Source: Pseudomonas ceruminis
Lineage (GTDB): Bacteria; Pseudomonadota; Gammaproteobacteria; Pseudomonadales; Pseudomonadaceae
DNA: 60,949 bases
Reading direction: 5' to 3'
Assembly (NCBI RefSeq): GCF_021602025.1
Contig: NZ_BQHW01000031.1
Span: 1-60,949 of the forward strand
Positions 43,644-53,457 of this stretch are shown in pieces. A program made the position numbers and the translations under genes. Below the pieces are notes generated by a model. It saw nothing but the letters and a program-made list of their open reading frames with translations. It made no database searches and was not told the origin of the DNA. Every line of letters starts with the position of its first letter. Within the stretch, counting starts at the first letter, position 1.

Positions 43644-44297
43644 TCAGAGGAAGGTGAATACCTTGGACGCCGGCAGCCGTGACTTGCTCAGCCCGGCATT
43701 GAAGTCTGCCTCGCTGCGGTAACCCAGGCTCAGCACCACCACGCTGGTGTACCCCTGTTCGCGCAAGCCCAGTTCGGCGTCCATGATCTTGCTGTCGAAG
43801 CCTTCGATCGGCGTGGCATCCAGACCATGGGCGGCGGCGCCGAGCAAGGCGGTCCCCAGGGCCAGGTAGGTCTGCTTTTCCATCCAGTGCTGCAGGTCTT
43901 TGTGGTCGAAGCGGTGCAGGTTCGTGTAGTGCCGGCGGCTCTGGTTCTGCGCGGCCCGGGCCTGATCATCACGGAACCGACCGTCGGCGGCCTCCTGGTC
44001 CAGCACGGTGTCCAGGTGCGCCTCGGTCATATCCGTGCGGGTGCAGAACACGATGACATGGGAAGCGTCGAGGATCTTCGGCGAGTTGTAGGCATAACCT
44101 TCGGTCGTGCTCTTGGCCAGGCGCGCCTTGCCCTCGGCGGTGTCGGCAACGACGAAGTGCCACGGCTGCGAGTTGACCGAGGACGGGCTGTGGCGCAGCT
44201 GTTCGAGCAAGGCGTCGACAGTGGCCTGCGGGATCTTGCGCGCGCCGTCGTAGGCTTTGGTGGTGTAGCGGCGCTTGGCCAGGGAGACGGTATCCAT
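43644..44297 (-). CDS. nfsB: NAD(P)H nitroreductase, NfsB type
   Basis: A 217-residue FMN flavoprotein, exactly the length of E. coli NfsB. Matching blocks: AKRRYTTKAYDGARKIP, LRHSPSSVNSQPWHFVVADTAEGKARLAKST, KILDASHVIVFCTRTDM, DQEAADGRF, ALGTALLGAAAHGLDATPIEGFDSKIMDAELGL. It reduces nitroaromatics and quinones by two electrons. The ATG at 44297 follows TTGGAG by 8 bases; a longer start would add 13 unmatched residues. It is divergent from a LysR gene that may regulate it. Confidence 0.9.
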   Translation of the reverse strand: MDTVSLAKRRYTTKAYDGARKIPQATVDALLEQLRHSPSSVNSQPWHFVVADTAEGKARLAKSTTEGYAYNSPKILDASHVIVFCTRTDMTEAHLDTVLDQEAADGRFRDDQARAAQNQSRRHYTNLHRFDHKDLQHWMEKQTYLALGTALLGAAAHGLDATPIEGFDSKIMDAELGLREQGYTSVVVLSLGYRSEADFNAGLSKSRLPASKVFTFL

Positions 44298-44401
44298 GTA
44301 GCAACTCCAATAAGCGGAACGGGATTTACCGCGCATATTATCTTTCCGGTAACTCGGAAAAACCGGCAGAATGCAGCAACACTTTCACCCCTGGAGTGAA
44401 A

Positions 44402-45292
44402 ATGCTCCGCATTACCGACCTCGAACTGTTCGTGCGCAGCAGCGCATTGGGTAGTTTTACCGCCGCTGCCCACGAAGCCGACCTACTGCCGGGCCAGGTC
44501 GCTGCCGCAATCAAGCGCCTGGAGCGCGACCTCGATGTGCGCCTGTTCGCCCGCACCACACGCAGCCTGCGCCTGACCGCCGAGGGCGAGCTGTACCTGC
44601 CCACTGCGCTCAACGTGCTCGAAAGCCTGCGCCAAGGCCGCGATAACCTGCACGGTGCGCACAGCACCCTGCGCGGCATGCTGCAGGTGTCGGCGCCTTC
44701 GGACTTGGGCCGCAACATCCTGTTGCCGTGGCTGAGCGATTTTCGCCGTGAGCACCCGGACCTGACCCTGCGCCTGCTGCTTTCCGACCAGGTGGCCGAC
44801 CTGTTCCGCGACCCGGTGGACGTAGCCATACGCTACGGCCGCAACGAAGAGGCCAACTACATCGCCCTGCCACTGGCACCGTGGAATCGCCGGGTGCTGG
44901 TGGCTTCGCCCGCCTACCTGGCCAAACATGGCCGGCCCACGAGCGTTGAAGACCTGCAGCAGCACAGTTGCCTGCTGTACCTGCAACTGGGGCGCATCTA
45001 CGACAAGTGGCGGCTGGGCAACCGTACCGTGCAGGTCAGTGGGCCGCTGTTCAGCGACGATGCCGACGTGGTTCGGCGTTGGGCGTTACTGGGCGATGGC
45101 ATCGCCTACAAGTCGTGGCTGGATGTAAGCGCCAACATCGCCGCCGGCGAACTGGAAGTGCTGCTGCCCGAGCAACCTGGCGAGCACACCCCGGTGACCC
45201 TAGTGTGCCCCCATCGCAAGCAGCTGTCGCCTGCCGTTTCACAGCTGCACCTGTGGTTGCGCGACCGCTTCGCAGCGCTGCAACCGCAATGA
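44402..45292 (+). CDS. LysR-family regulator, divergent from nitroreductase
   Basis: A 296-residue LysR regulator of the DsdC/CrgA-like branch: DLELFVRSSALGSFTAAAHEADLLPGQVAAAIKRLERDL, LFARTTRSLRLTAEGELYLPTA, then SAPSDLGRNILLPWLSDFRREHPDLTLRLLLSDQ. GGAG lies 5 bases before the ATG at 44402. The 104-base divergent region with the nitroreductase gene suggests control of it, perhaps in response to electrophilic or redox-active compounds; this is inferred from context only. Confidence 0.87.
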   Translation: MLRITDLELFVRSSALGSFTAAAHEADLLPGQVAAAIKRLERDLDVRLFARTTRSLRLTAEGELYLPTALNVLESLRQGRDNLHGAHSTLRGMLQVSAPSDLGRNILLPWLSDFRREHPDLTLRLLLSDQVADLFRDPVDVAIRYGRNEEANYIALPLAPWNRRVLVASPAYLAKHGRPTSVEDLQQHSCLLYLQLGRIYDKWRLGNRTVQVSGPLFSDDADVVRRWALLGDGIAYKSWLDVSANIAAGELEVLLPEQPGEHTPVTLVCPHRKQLSPAVSQLHLWLRDRFAALQPQ

Positions 45293-45371
45293 CCGCCGGC
45301 GCACAATTGTTCTAAACCCGTACTCGGTTGTGGGTTAAGGTGAACGGCCTCCCCTCGACAGCGCCGCCGCC

Positions 45372-46202
45372 ATGAGCAACTGGATCGACCTCAAGCAAGA
45401 CGCCGACACCGGCATCGAGTCGGTCCGCGCGCATTTCGTCGGGCATGCCTACGACCCCCATTGGCACGACAGCTTCCTGGTCGGCGTCACCGAACAAGGT
45501 GTGCAGCAATTCAATTGCCGGCGCACGCGCCACTGCAGCACGCCAGGGCAGGTGTTCCTGCTTGAGCCTGGCGATATTCACGACGGCCATGCGCCAACGG
45601 ACGAGGGGTTTACCTATTCGACCCTGTACCTGGAACCTCACTGGCTGGAGGCCGAACTGCGGGTGCTATTCGAACACGCCCCCAGCGGTAGCCTGCCGAG
45701 TTTCGCCGACACCCTGTGTCACGATGCCCACCTGGCCCGCGCCACCACCCTCGCCTTCCAGGCGGTGCATGGCCTGGAACTGCGTATTGTCCGTCAGACC
45801 GCCCTGGACGCGTTGCTCGCCAGCCTCACCCGCCACCTGCACTGGCGCAAGCGCCTCAACCCTGACCCGCGCCTGCCGCTGACGGCGCAGCGGGCACGGG
45901 ACTACCTGCATGCGCACCTGGACCAGGACATTGGCCTGGACGACCTTGCGCAGACCTGCGGCGTCGACCGCTTCCGCCTGACCCGCGCCTTCAAGGCCGC
46001 CTTTGGCCTGGCGCCGCATGCCTACCTCATCCAGTTGCGCCTGGCCCGTGCGCGGCGCCTGCTCGCCAACGGCCAGACACCCACCGAGGTGGCCATGGCC
46101 CTGGGCTTTGCCGACCAGAGCCACCTCGGGCGCTGGTTCCGCCGCGCCTACCAACTGACCCCAGCCGATTACCGCCGACGCTGCTCAAACCTTCCAGACT
46201 GA
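45372..46202 (+). CDS. AraC-family regulator with cupin sensing domain
   Basis: A 276-residue AraC regulator. The N-terminal half is an AraC-type cupin (HFVGHAYDPHWHDSFLVGVTEQGVQQF, GQVFLLEPGDIHDGHAPTDEGF). The C-terminal half has two HTH motifs (IGLDDLAQTCGVDRFRLTRAFKAAFG; PTEVAMALGFADQSHLGRWFRRAYQ). The LysE-type exporter follows 50 bases downstream in the same direction, the common pairing for an amino-acid-responsive exporter, so it probably activates that gene. Confidence 0.87.
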   Translation: MSNWIDLKQDADTGIESVRAHFVGHAYDPHWHDSFLVGVTEQGVQQFNCRRTRHCSTPGQVFLLEPGDIHDGHAPTDEGFTYSTLYLEPHWLEAELRVLFEHAPSGSLPSFADTLCHDAHLARATTLAFQAVHGLELRIVRQTALDALLASLTRHLHWRKRLNPDPRLPLTAQRARDYLHAHLDQDIGLDDLAQTCGVDRFRLTRAFKAAFGLAPHAYLIQLRLARARRLLANGQTPTEVAMALGFADQSHLGRWFRRAYQLTPADYRRRCSNLPD

Positions 46203-46252
46203 GGCGCCGCAATGGCCGAGCATGACGCTCTGATCAATCGGAGTCGTTCATC

Positions 46253-46837
46253 ATGTCCCACGCGTTGTTGCCCTTCATGCTTTTCTCCCTGGTCGCCAGC
46301 ATCAGCCCCGGGCCGACCAACCTGCTGATCCTCGCCCATGGCGCACGTCAGGGGCTACGGGCGAGCGTGGCGCCGATCCTGGCGGGCTGCGGGGCGGCGG
46401 CTGCGATCGTGCTGCTGGTGGGGTTGGGGCTGGGCGAGCTGCTGCTGCGTCACCCACTGGCCCAGCAACTGATGAGCTGGGCCGGGGTGCTTTGGTTGAG
46501 CTGGCTGGGGTGGCGCATGTTACGCAGTGCAGGCGAGCCATTAGCGGCGCAATCGGGCAAGGCCTTTGGGGCCTGGAGCGCTGCCTCATTGCAGGTGGTC
46601 AACCCGAAGGTCTGGCTGATGGCGGTTGCAGTGGTCGGCGTATTCGCCGCGCCGACGCTGCCGATTTGGCAGTTGGCGCTGGTGTTTCTGCTGGTTGCCC
46701 TGCCCAGCATGACCGCCTGGGCACTGCTGGGCGTAGGCAGTGCCCGCTGGTTGCAGGCGCCGGGCCGGTTGCTGTGGTTCAACCGGGGTTTGGCGGCGCT
46801 GTTGCTGGTCTCGGCCTGGGCAGCGTTGCTGGGTTGA
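46253..46837 (+). CDS. LysE/RhtB-family amino-acid exporter
   Basis: A 194-residue inner-membrane protein with five to six hydrophobic segments and the family start FMLFSLVASISPGPTNLLILAHGARQGLRASVAPILAG. Members export amino acids such as lysine, threonine or homoserine. CGGAG about 9 bases before the ATG supports the start. It is probably controlled by the AraC protein just upstream. The substrate is not readable. Confidence 0.88.
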   Translation: MSHALLPFMLFSLVASISPGPTNLLILAHGARQGLRASVAPILAGCGAAAAIVLLVGLGLGELLLRHPLAQQLMSWAGVLWLSWLGWRMLRSAGEPLAAQSGKAFGAWSAASLQVVNPKVWLMAVAVVGVFAAPTLPIWQLALVFLLVALPSMTAWALLGVGSARWLQAPGRLLWFNRGLAALLLVSAWAALLG

Positions 46838-46864
46838 AAGCGGTGCTGGCTGCCGGTAGGTCAA

Positions 46865-49583
<2,719 letters not shown>

Positions 49584-49612
49584 TTGACGGCACCGGCCCT
49601 GTGGTCGGCAAG

Positions 49613-49638
49613 CCGGCTCCCACAAACCTGGGAGCCGG
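49613..49638. repeat. REP hairpin between propeller-like and alcohol dehydrogenase genes
   Basis: CCGGCTCCCA (49613-49622) and TGGGAGCCGG (49629-49638) form a 10-base stem, extended by flanking GGCA and TGCC. It carries the GCAAGCCGGCTCCCA core of P. putida REP elements and sits between convergent genes. Confidence 0.7.
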
Positions 49639-49650
49639 TGCCGGCAGGGG

Positions 49651-50703
49651 TCAACCCTGCAAGGTCGCCATGTCGATCACGAACCGGTACTTCACGTCAC
49701 CGGCGATCATGCGCTCATAAGCCTGGTTGATATTGCGGATATCCAGCATCTCGATGTCGCAACGGATGTTGTGCTCGGCGCAGAAGTCCAGCACTTCCTG
49801 GGTTTCGGCGATGCCACCGATCAGCGAGCCGGCCAGCACCCGGCGCTTGGTCACCAGGTGGGCTGCATGTACCGCCGGGTCGATCGGCTCGATCAGGCCC
49901 ACCAGGATATGCACGCCATCGAACTTGAGCGTTTCCAGGTACGGGTTCAGGTCGTGCTGCACCGGGATGGTGTCGAGCAGGAAGTCGAAACGGCCAGCGG
50001 CGGCGCGCATCTGCTCAGCGTCGGTGGACACGATGACATGGTCGGCACCCTGGCGGCGGGCCTCCTCGGCCTTGGCCTGGGACCGGGTGAACAGCGTTAC
50101 TTCGGCGCCAAGGGCCTTGGCCAGCTTGATCCCCATGTGGCCCAGGCCACCCATGCCGAGGATGCCTATCTTGTGGCCGGGGCCAACGCCATGGTGCTTG
50201 AGCGGCGAATAGGTGGTGATGCCGGCACAGAGAATCGGCGCCGCGCTAGGCAGGTCCATGCCAGCCGGGATGCGTACCACGAAGTGATCGTTGACGACGA
50301 TGCTGCTGGAGTAGCCACCCATGGTATTGCTGCCGTCGACCCGGTCTGGGGTCGCATAGGTCATGGTTGGGCCTTCCAGGCAGTACTGCTCCAGGTCCTT
50401 GGCGCAGGCCTCGCAATGGCGGCAGGAATCGACCATGCAGCCAACACCCACCAAATCGCCGACCTTGTGCGCAGTGACCTGGGCACCCACCGCCGTGACC
50501 CGGCCAATGATCTCGTGGCCTGGCATCAGCGGGTACACCGCAATGCCCCATTCATTGCGGGCCTGGTGGATGTCGGAGTGGCACACGCCACAGTAGAGGA
50601 TTTCGATAGCGACATCGTCCGGGCGCGGGCTGCGGCGCTCGAACGTCATGGGGGCCAGGGGGCTGGTCGGGGTTTGGGCGGCGTAACCGATAGCGGTATA
50701 CAT
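49651..50703 (-). CDS. zinc-dependent NAD(P) alcohol/aldehyde reductase, YahK type
   Basis: A 350-residue medium-chain dehydrogenase of the cinnamyl-alcohol group. Catalytic zinc ligands are in CGVCHSD and PGHE; structural zinc cysteines are in CMVDSCRHCEACAKDLEQYC; the nucleotide site is GMGGLGHMGIKLAKALG. These enzymes reduce many aldehydes with NADPH. The ATG at 50703 gives the usual length. A divergent AraC-family gene across about 145 bases, similar in type to YqhC which controls aldehyde reductases, probably regulates it. Confidence 0.9.
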   Translation of the reverse strand: MYTAIGYAAQTPTSPLAPMTFERRSPRPDDVAIEILYCGVCHSDIHQARNEWGIAVYPLMPGHEIIGRVTAVGAQVTAHKVGDLVGVGCMVDSCRHCEACAKDLEQYCLEGPTMTYATPDRVDGSNTMGGYSSSIVVNDHFVVRIPAGMDLPSAAPILCAGITTYSPLKHHGVGPGHKIGILGMGGLGHMGIKLAKALGAEVTLFTRSQAKAEEARRQGADHVIVSTDAEQMRAAAGRFDFLLDTIPVQHDLNPYLETLKFDGVHILVGLIEPIDPAVHAAHLVTKRRVLAGSLIGGIAETQEVLDFCAEHNIRCDIEMLDIRNINQAYERMIAGDVKYRFVIDMATLQG

Positions 50704-50847
50704 GCAGGACCTCATGGGCAAGTGAAACGATTCAGGCGGCGCATTTTGCGCGCCTGTGCCGTCCCTGCCCACGGCAAATTCTCCGGCATGCATGCCTGAT
50801 TCTCCGAACCTTCCGTGTCCCATCTGGCGCTAGACCGTCAATCTGCG

Positions 50848-51789
50848 ATGATGCAACTGTCTGATTCTCTGCCTTGGTTCATCATGCACCTGACCCGCCA
50901 CGTCGACGCCAACGCCCCGCTCTGCGCACTGATTCGCAGCCTGGCCACACGCCCGGGCTTCGTGCCCACCCACCTGCCCCAGGTGCATGTATTGAGCTGG
51001 GCCCAGTATGTGGCCAGCAGCCCGCAGATCTACGAGCCGAGCCTGATGATCCTTGCCCAAGGCAGCAAACTTGCACGCATGGGCCCTCGTACCCTGGAAT
51101 ACGGTGCGGGGCATTACCTGGTGCAGGCGCTCTCGGTGCCGTTCATGTGCGAAACCTTCGCCACCCCCGAGGCGCCGCTGTTGGGCGTGGCAGTCGACAT
51201 CGACCGTGCCGTGCTCAGTGAGCTGGTACAGAGCATGGACCTGGCTCCCGACCCGGCGGTGCAGGCGCAAACGCCCCAATCGATGACCTCCGCTGTACTC
51301 GATGCCCCCATGCGTGCCAGTGTCGAACGCTTGCTGCAGTGCCTGCAGGACCCGTTGGATGCCAAAGTACTGGGGCCGGCGCGGGTGCGGGAAGTGCTGT
51401 ATACCGCGCTGCGCGGGCCGCAGGCGGGCGTGTTGCGGGCGTTGGTGGAACAGCAAGGGCACTTCGCCCGTATTGCCGCCGCCCTCGCCCATCTGCGTGA
51501 GCACTACACCGAGCCGCTGAGTGTCGAAGCCCTGGCCGCACGGGCGAACATGAGTGTGTCGACCTTCCACGAGCATTTCAAACGCTGCACCGACATGGCG
51601 CCGATGCAGTACCTCAAGCGCCTGCGCCTGCTCAAGGCGCAACAGATGCTGATCAGCGAAGGCTTTGGCGTGGCGCAGGTCGCGCATCGGGTGGGTTACC
51701 AGAGCACCTCGCAATTCAGCCGCGAGTACAAGCGCGAGTTCGCCCGAAGCCCAGGGGAGGAGCTGCCCTATCAGAGCCTGCCGGCCTGA
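50848..51789 (+). CDS. AraC-family regulator, YqhC-like, divergent from alcohol dehydrogenase
   Basis: A 313-residue regulator with an AraC N-terminal ligand domain (VLSWAQYVASSPQIYEPSLMILAQGSKLARMG; HYLVQALSVPFMCETFATPEAPLLGVAVDID) and C-terminal double HTH (SVEALAARANMSVSTFHEHFKRCTDMAPMQYLKRLRLLKAQQML; VAHRVGYQSTSQFSREYKREF). It probably senses an aldehyde and activates the divergent alcohol dehydrogenase. The start is uncertain: no clear ribosome site; ATGs at 50848, 50851 and 50884 and a GTG at 50815 are possible. Confidence 0.85.
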   Translation: MMQLSDSLPWFIMHLTRHVDANAPLCALIRSLATRPGFVPTHLPQVHVLSWAQYVASSPQIYEPSLMILAQGSKLARMGPRTLEYGAGHYLVQALSVPFMCETFATPEAPLLGVAVDIDRAVLSELVQSMDLAPDPAVQAQTPQSMTSAVLDAPMRASVERLLQCLQDPLDAKVLGPARVREVLYTALRGPQAGVLRALVEQQGHFARIAAALAHLREHYTEPLSVEALAARANMSVSTFHEHFKRCTDMAPMQYLKRLRLLKAQQMLISEGFGVAQVAHRVGYQSTSQFSREYKREFARSPGEELPYQSLPA

Positions 51790-51846
51790 GCTGTGAGGCC
51801 ACTGCTTCAACGCCGCCGTTGCGGGGCGTCCATCGACCCAGCTACC

Positions 51847-51865
51847 ATTGAGAACGATTCACACT
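51847..51865 (+). promoter_or_regulatory. candidate Fur box before the sigma factor gene
   Basis: ATTGAGAACGATTCACACT partly fits the Fur consensus (about 10 of 19 positions) and has the GAGAACGATT core often seen before FecI-type genes. It lies about 20 bases before the start. Confidence 0.4.
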
Positions 51866-51884
51866 CACAACTGGATGCCAGGCG

Positions 51885-52391
51885 TTGGACAGCACATCGA
51901 CCCGCAAGCTGGGCTTTTTCTTCAGCGACCATCATCGCTGGCTGCTCCAACACATCCACAAGCGCCTGCGCAACCGCGCTGACGCCGAAGACACGGCCGC
52001 CGAAGCGTTCTGCCAGATGCTCGGCGCGCGCGTCGACCCCGACAGCATCCAGCAACCGCGCGCCTATCTCTCGACCATTGCGCGCCGGCTGATCTTCGAT
52101 CGCCATCGCCGCCGCCAACTGGAGCAGGCCTACCTGGAGCGCCTGGCGCAGTTGCCAGAACCCGTAGCCCCCTCGGCCGAGGAGCAACTGCTGCTGATTG
52201 AAGCCCTGGTAACCATCGACCAGGTGCTGGACGGCCTGCCTGCCATCGTCAAGGCCACCTTCCTGTATAGCCAGCTCGATGGCCTGAGCTATGTCGATAT
52301 CGCCAGCAAGCTGCAGATCAGCGAACGCACCGTCAGCCGCTACATGAAGCAGGCATTGCGCCAGTGCTACCTGAGCGAGTTGCAGCCATGA
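51885..52391 (+). CDS. ECF sigma factor, FecI type
   Basis: A 168-residue extracytoplasmic-function sigma factor. Region 2 covers about 15-80 (HRWLLQHIHKRLRNRADAEDTAAEAFCQML; PRAYLSTIARRLIFDRHRR) and region 4 about 105-160 (IDQVLDGLPAIVKATFLYSQLDGLSYVDIASKLQISERTVSRYMKQAL). It would direct transcription of the downstream receptor when that receptor binds its iron ligand. The reading frame has no early ATG, so TTG at 51885 is the likely start. It overlaps fecR by ATGA. Confidence 0.88.
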   Translation: MDSTSTRKLGFFFSDHHRWLLQHIHKRLRNRADAEDTAAEAFCQMLGARVDPDSIQQPRAYLSTIARRLIFDRHRRRQLEQAYLERLAQLPEPVAPSAEEQLLLIEALVTIDQVLDGLPAIVKATFLYSQLDGLSYVDIASKLQISERTVSRYMKQALRQCYLSELQP

Positions 52392-53377
52392 GCAACGCCA
52401 GCCTCGACCCGGTCAGCGAACAGGCCCTCGACTGGATGGTGGCACTCCAGGCAGGCACACCCGATGACGCGTTGTTGCAGCGCCTGGCCCAGTGGTTGCA
52501 ACAGGACCCCACCCACCAGCAGGCCTGGGAGCGCCTGCAACGTCGCATAGGTCAGCCGTTCGCCCCTTTGCGTGCGCTGGAACAACGCGCCCCTGGGCAG
52601 GCGGCCGAAGCGCGCCAGGTGCTGCTCCAGCCCACCCTTTCACGCCGGGAAGTGCTGGCCTCCCTGGCCAGTGTCGGTTTGCTCGGAGGTGCCTTGTGGG
52701 CTGGCTGGCGCAGCGACACCACCCAGAATTGGCTGGCCGACCTGCACACCGATAGCGGTGAACGGCGCAGCTTCACCCTGGCCGACGGCAGCCGCCTGAG
52801 CCTCAACAGCGCCAGTGCCGTGAACCTGCGCTTCGATACCACGCAACGTCTGCTGGTGTTGCGCCAGGGCGAGTTGCTGATCCAGGTCGCTGCCGACCCG
52901 CAGCGCCCGTTGCGCGTGCGCACGGCGCAGGGGCAGGTCCAGGCCTTGGGCACGCGCTTTCTGGTGAGCCAGGAGGGTGATGCCACCCGCGTGGTGGTGC
53001 TGGAGCACAGTGTCCGCGCCAGCCTGCCCGATGGCCGCTGGCTAGACCTGCAGCAAGGCCAGGCGGCGTTGCTGCACAGCCACATCATCGAGCCGCTGTC
53101 CGAAGCGCAAGAACAACGCGCCGCCTGGCTGCACGGCCGCCTGGAAGTGCTGGACGAGCCCCTGCACGTAGTGGTCGATGCCTTGCGCCCCTACCAGCGC
53201 GGCTATGTACGTTTGGCCCCCGCCGTACGCAACCTGCGGGTACAAGGGGTGTTCCCTCTCGATCAGCCGCAGGAAGCACTGATAGCCCTGGCCGAGAGCC
53301 TGCCGATCAACATCCGGCAGTATGGCCGGTGGCTGACCTTGATCGGGCCTGCACAGGCAGGGCAAAAAAAATCATGA
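52388..53377 (+). CDS. FecR-type anti-sigma/signal-transfer protein
   Basis: A 329-residue regulator. A cytoplasmic N-terminal domain (DWMVALQAGTPDDALLQRLAQWLQQDPTHQQAWERL, 15-55) binds the sigma factor. A membrane segment lies at about 95-112 (VLASLASVGLLGGALWAGW), and the periplasmic FecR domain (GERRSFTLADGSRLSLNSASAVNLRFD) receives the signal from the receptor's N-terminal domain. It sits between sigma factor and receptor, the standard order. Confidence 0.9.
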   Translation: MSNASLDPVSEQALDWMVALQAGTPDDALLQRLAQWLQQDPTHQQAWERLQRRIGQPFAPLRALEQRAPGQAAEARQVLLQPTLSRREVLASLASVGLLGGALWAGWRSDTTQNWLADLHTDSGERRSFTLADGSRLSLNSASAVNLRFDTTQRLLVLRQGELLIQVAADPQRPLRVRTAQGQVQALGTRFLVSQEGDATRVVVLEHSVRASLPDGRWLDLQQGQAALLHSHIIEPLSEAQEQRAAWLHGRLEVLDEPLHVVVDALRPYQRGYVRLAPAVRNLRVQGVFPLDQPQEALIALAESLPINIRQYGRWLTLIGPAQAGQKKS

Positions 53378-53388
53378 AAATCATTCTC
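53370..53388 (+). promoter_or_regulatory. Fur box before the receptor gene
   Basis: AATCATGAAAATCATTCTC matches the 19-base Fur consensus at 15 positions. It straddles the fecR stop and lies about 70 bases before the receptor start, so the receptor seems directly iron-repressed. Confidence 0.7.
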
Positions 53389-53457
53389 AGCCGTGTCCGG
53401 TTTTCATTTCTCGTTGCACCTATCTCCTGACAAGCCACTACAAATCGGGAGATTTCC